From contig CALCGS010000001.1 in assembly GCA_937901165.1 (NCBI GenBank), positions 1-14,015 on the forward strand: DNA of 14,015 bases, written 5' to 3'. This document shows, one piece after another, positions 13,531 to 14,015 of the stretch; position 1 is the first letter of the stretch, and each line of letters starts with the position of its first letter. A program made the position numbers and the translations under genes. The notes below the pieces were generated by a model, which worked only from the letters and a program-made list of their open reading frames with translations, was not told the DNA's origin and made no database searches. The stretch comes from an uncultured Alphaproteobacteria bacterium (GTDB taxonomy: Bacteria > Pseudomonadota > Alphaproteobacteria > Rs-D84).

Positions 13531-14015
13531 AGGAGGATATAGTGTTTACACGGCCAGTGGTTTCTATATTGGTTCAAATAGTGCAAGTAATAATATTAGT
13601 GCTAGCCAAAACAATGACTATACCAATACGTTAAGTTACGACAATGGGAATGTAATTGTAGATTGCGGCAAAGTTAATTCAGGTACAAGCAAACATTATG
13701 TTTTAATGTGTATGCCTACGGGATCAGGTAGTCCTGTTTTCAAGTACTATCCGTGTACTCAACAGCCTATCCAATTGTACAAGCGGACAGGCGGATGCAC
13801 AACATATTACACTACTCATCCCGATTGTACTAAACCAGTGGGGGTACACATCATCTACAATGGTAACGGCGGAGAGATGACTTGCAGTCAACAAAATAGA
13901 ACCTACAAAATCACTGATGATGTAAATCAATATCCGCGATTAGCGTCCGTTTTAGATTTTTGCACCGATGCAACGCGTAGCGGTTATAGTTTAACCGGGT
14001 GGAACACATCAACGG
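13505..14015 (+). CDS. Partial surface-type protein with InlB/Listeria-Bacteroides-like repeat; runs off the right edge
   Basis: At least 170 residues are open to the window end. The protein is Ser/Thr/Asn/Tyr-rich, lacks a signal peptide at this apparent N-terminus, and carries cysteines at 54, 69, 84, 98, 108, 127 and 153. Residues 113-169 resemble an InlB B-repeat / List_Bact_rpt unit: a strand leading into YNGNGGEMTC (118-127) and, about 35 residues on, RSGYSLTGWNTS (158-169), the hallmark GY-x-x-x-GW-x-T ending. Such repeats occur in large adhesin-like surface proteins, including in gut alphaproteobacteria. With no SD or promoter before 13505, this is probably an internal piece joined to rpmG DNA; the true 5' end is then missing. 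Reading frame confidence is good, gene boundaries poor. Confidence 0.6.
   Translation, partial: MSVTLAQKTGGYSVYTASGFYIGSNSASNNISASQNNDYTNTLSYDNGNVIVDCGKVNSGTSKHYVLMCMPTGSGSPVFKYYPCTQQPIQLYKRTGGCTTYYTTHPDCTKPVGVHIIYNGNGGEMTCSQQNRTYKITDDVNQYPRLASVLDFCTDATRSGYSLTGWNTST

Noticed and set aside
13516..13588. 8-base inverted repeat ACTTGCAC / GTGCAAGT near the rpmG junction
   Set aside because: Too short for an invertible-element arm and both copies fit the coding frame; one such match can easily occur by chance.
1..14015. CRISPR arrays, tRNA or rRNA genes, transposases, integrases, phage structural clusters
   Set aside because: I looked on both strands and saw no regularly spaced repeats, cloverleaf sequences, or recombinase motifs.

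Overview
The window looks like the chromosome of an AT-rich, host-associated (probably gut) alphaproteobacterium. Roughly one third of bases are G or C in the lines I tallied. The evidence is gene content: an anaerobic class III ribonucleotide reductase (nrdD), an lptE-holA-map-radC cluster, a small coiled-coil gene next to zapA, a ParC with alphaproteobacterial C-terminal motifs, and a cysteine-free ribosomal protein L33 of the alphaproteobacterial/mitochondrial type. The standard genetic code holds: Trp is TGG throughout, and all 15 visible stop codons are TAA or TAG. Assignment to an uncultured gut lineage is inference; no rRNA is present to confirm it.

Layout. 1-1394 (minus) is the N-terminal part of nrdD, preceded by an extended -10 promoter overlapped by two NrdR-like boxes. 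The 308-base divergent gap also holds GANTC sites, a TTAA-N7-TTAA element, and a TTGACA promoter for an 86-aa coiled-coil protein (1703-1963). A 411-aa membrane-anchored, cysteine-rich putative surface protein (1969-3204, minus) converges on it. Back-to-back overlapping promoters then lead into lptE-holA-map-radC (3271-6193, plus), tightly coupled and covering LPS transport, replication and protein maturation. A three-gene minus-strand operon (8940 down to 6182) encodes an acidic disordered protein, a two-TM protein with a phage P5-like peptidoglycan-active domain, and a membrane-anchored protein with an EF-hand-like loop. I regard it as the most likely undescribed system here.

From 9030 on the plus strand come the coiled-coil gene and zapA, apparently transcribed as a nearly leaderless mRNA. 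A secreted, possibly papain-like 320-aa protein (10479-9517, minus) converges with zapA. parC follows (10666-12903), then an orphan 82-aa gene with a strong promoter and terminator, and rpmG (L33, minus) with its own terminator.

At about 13505 the sequence changes character. The rpmG start codon and a plus-strand reading frame share one CATG, with no ribosome binding site for either. The plus-strand frame, which runs off the end, is richer in G+C and encodes a surface-type protein with an InlB/Listeria-Bacteroides-like repeat. This is either a genuine recombination boundary or an assembly chimera, and it should be checked before that gene is interpreted.
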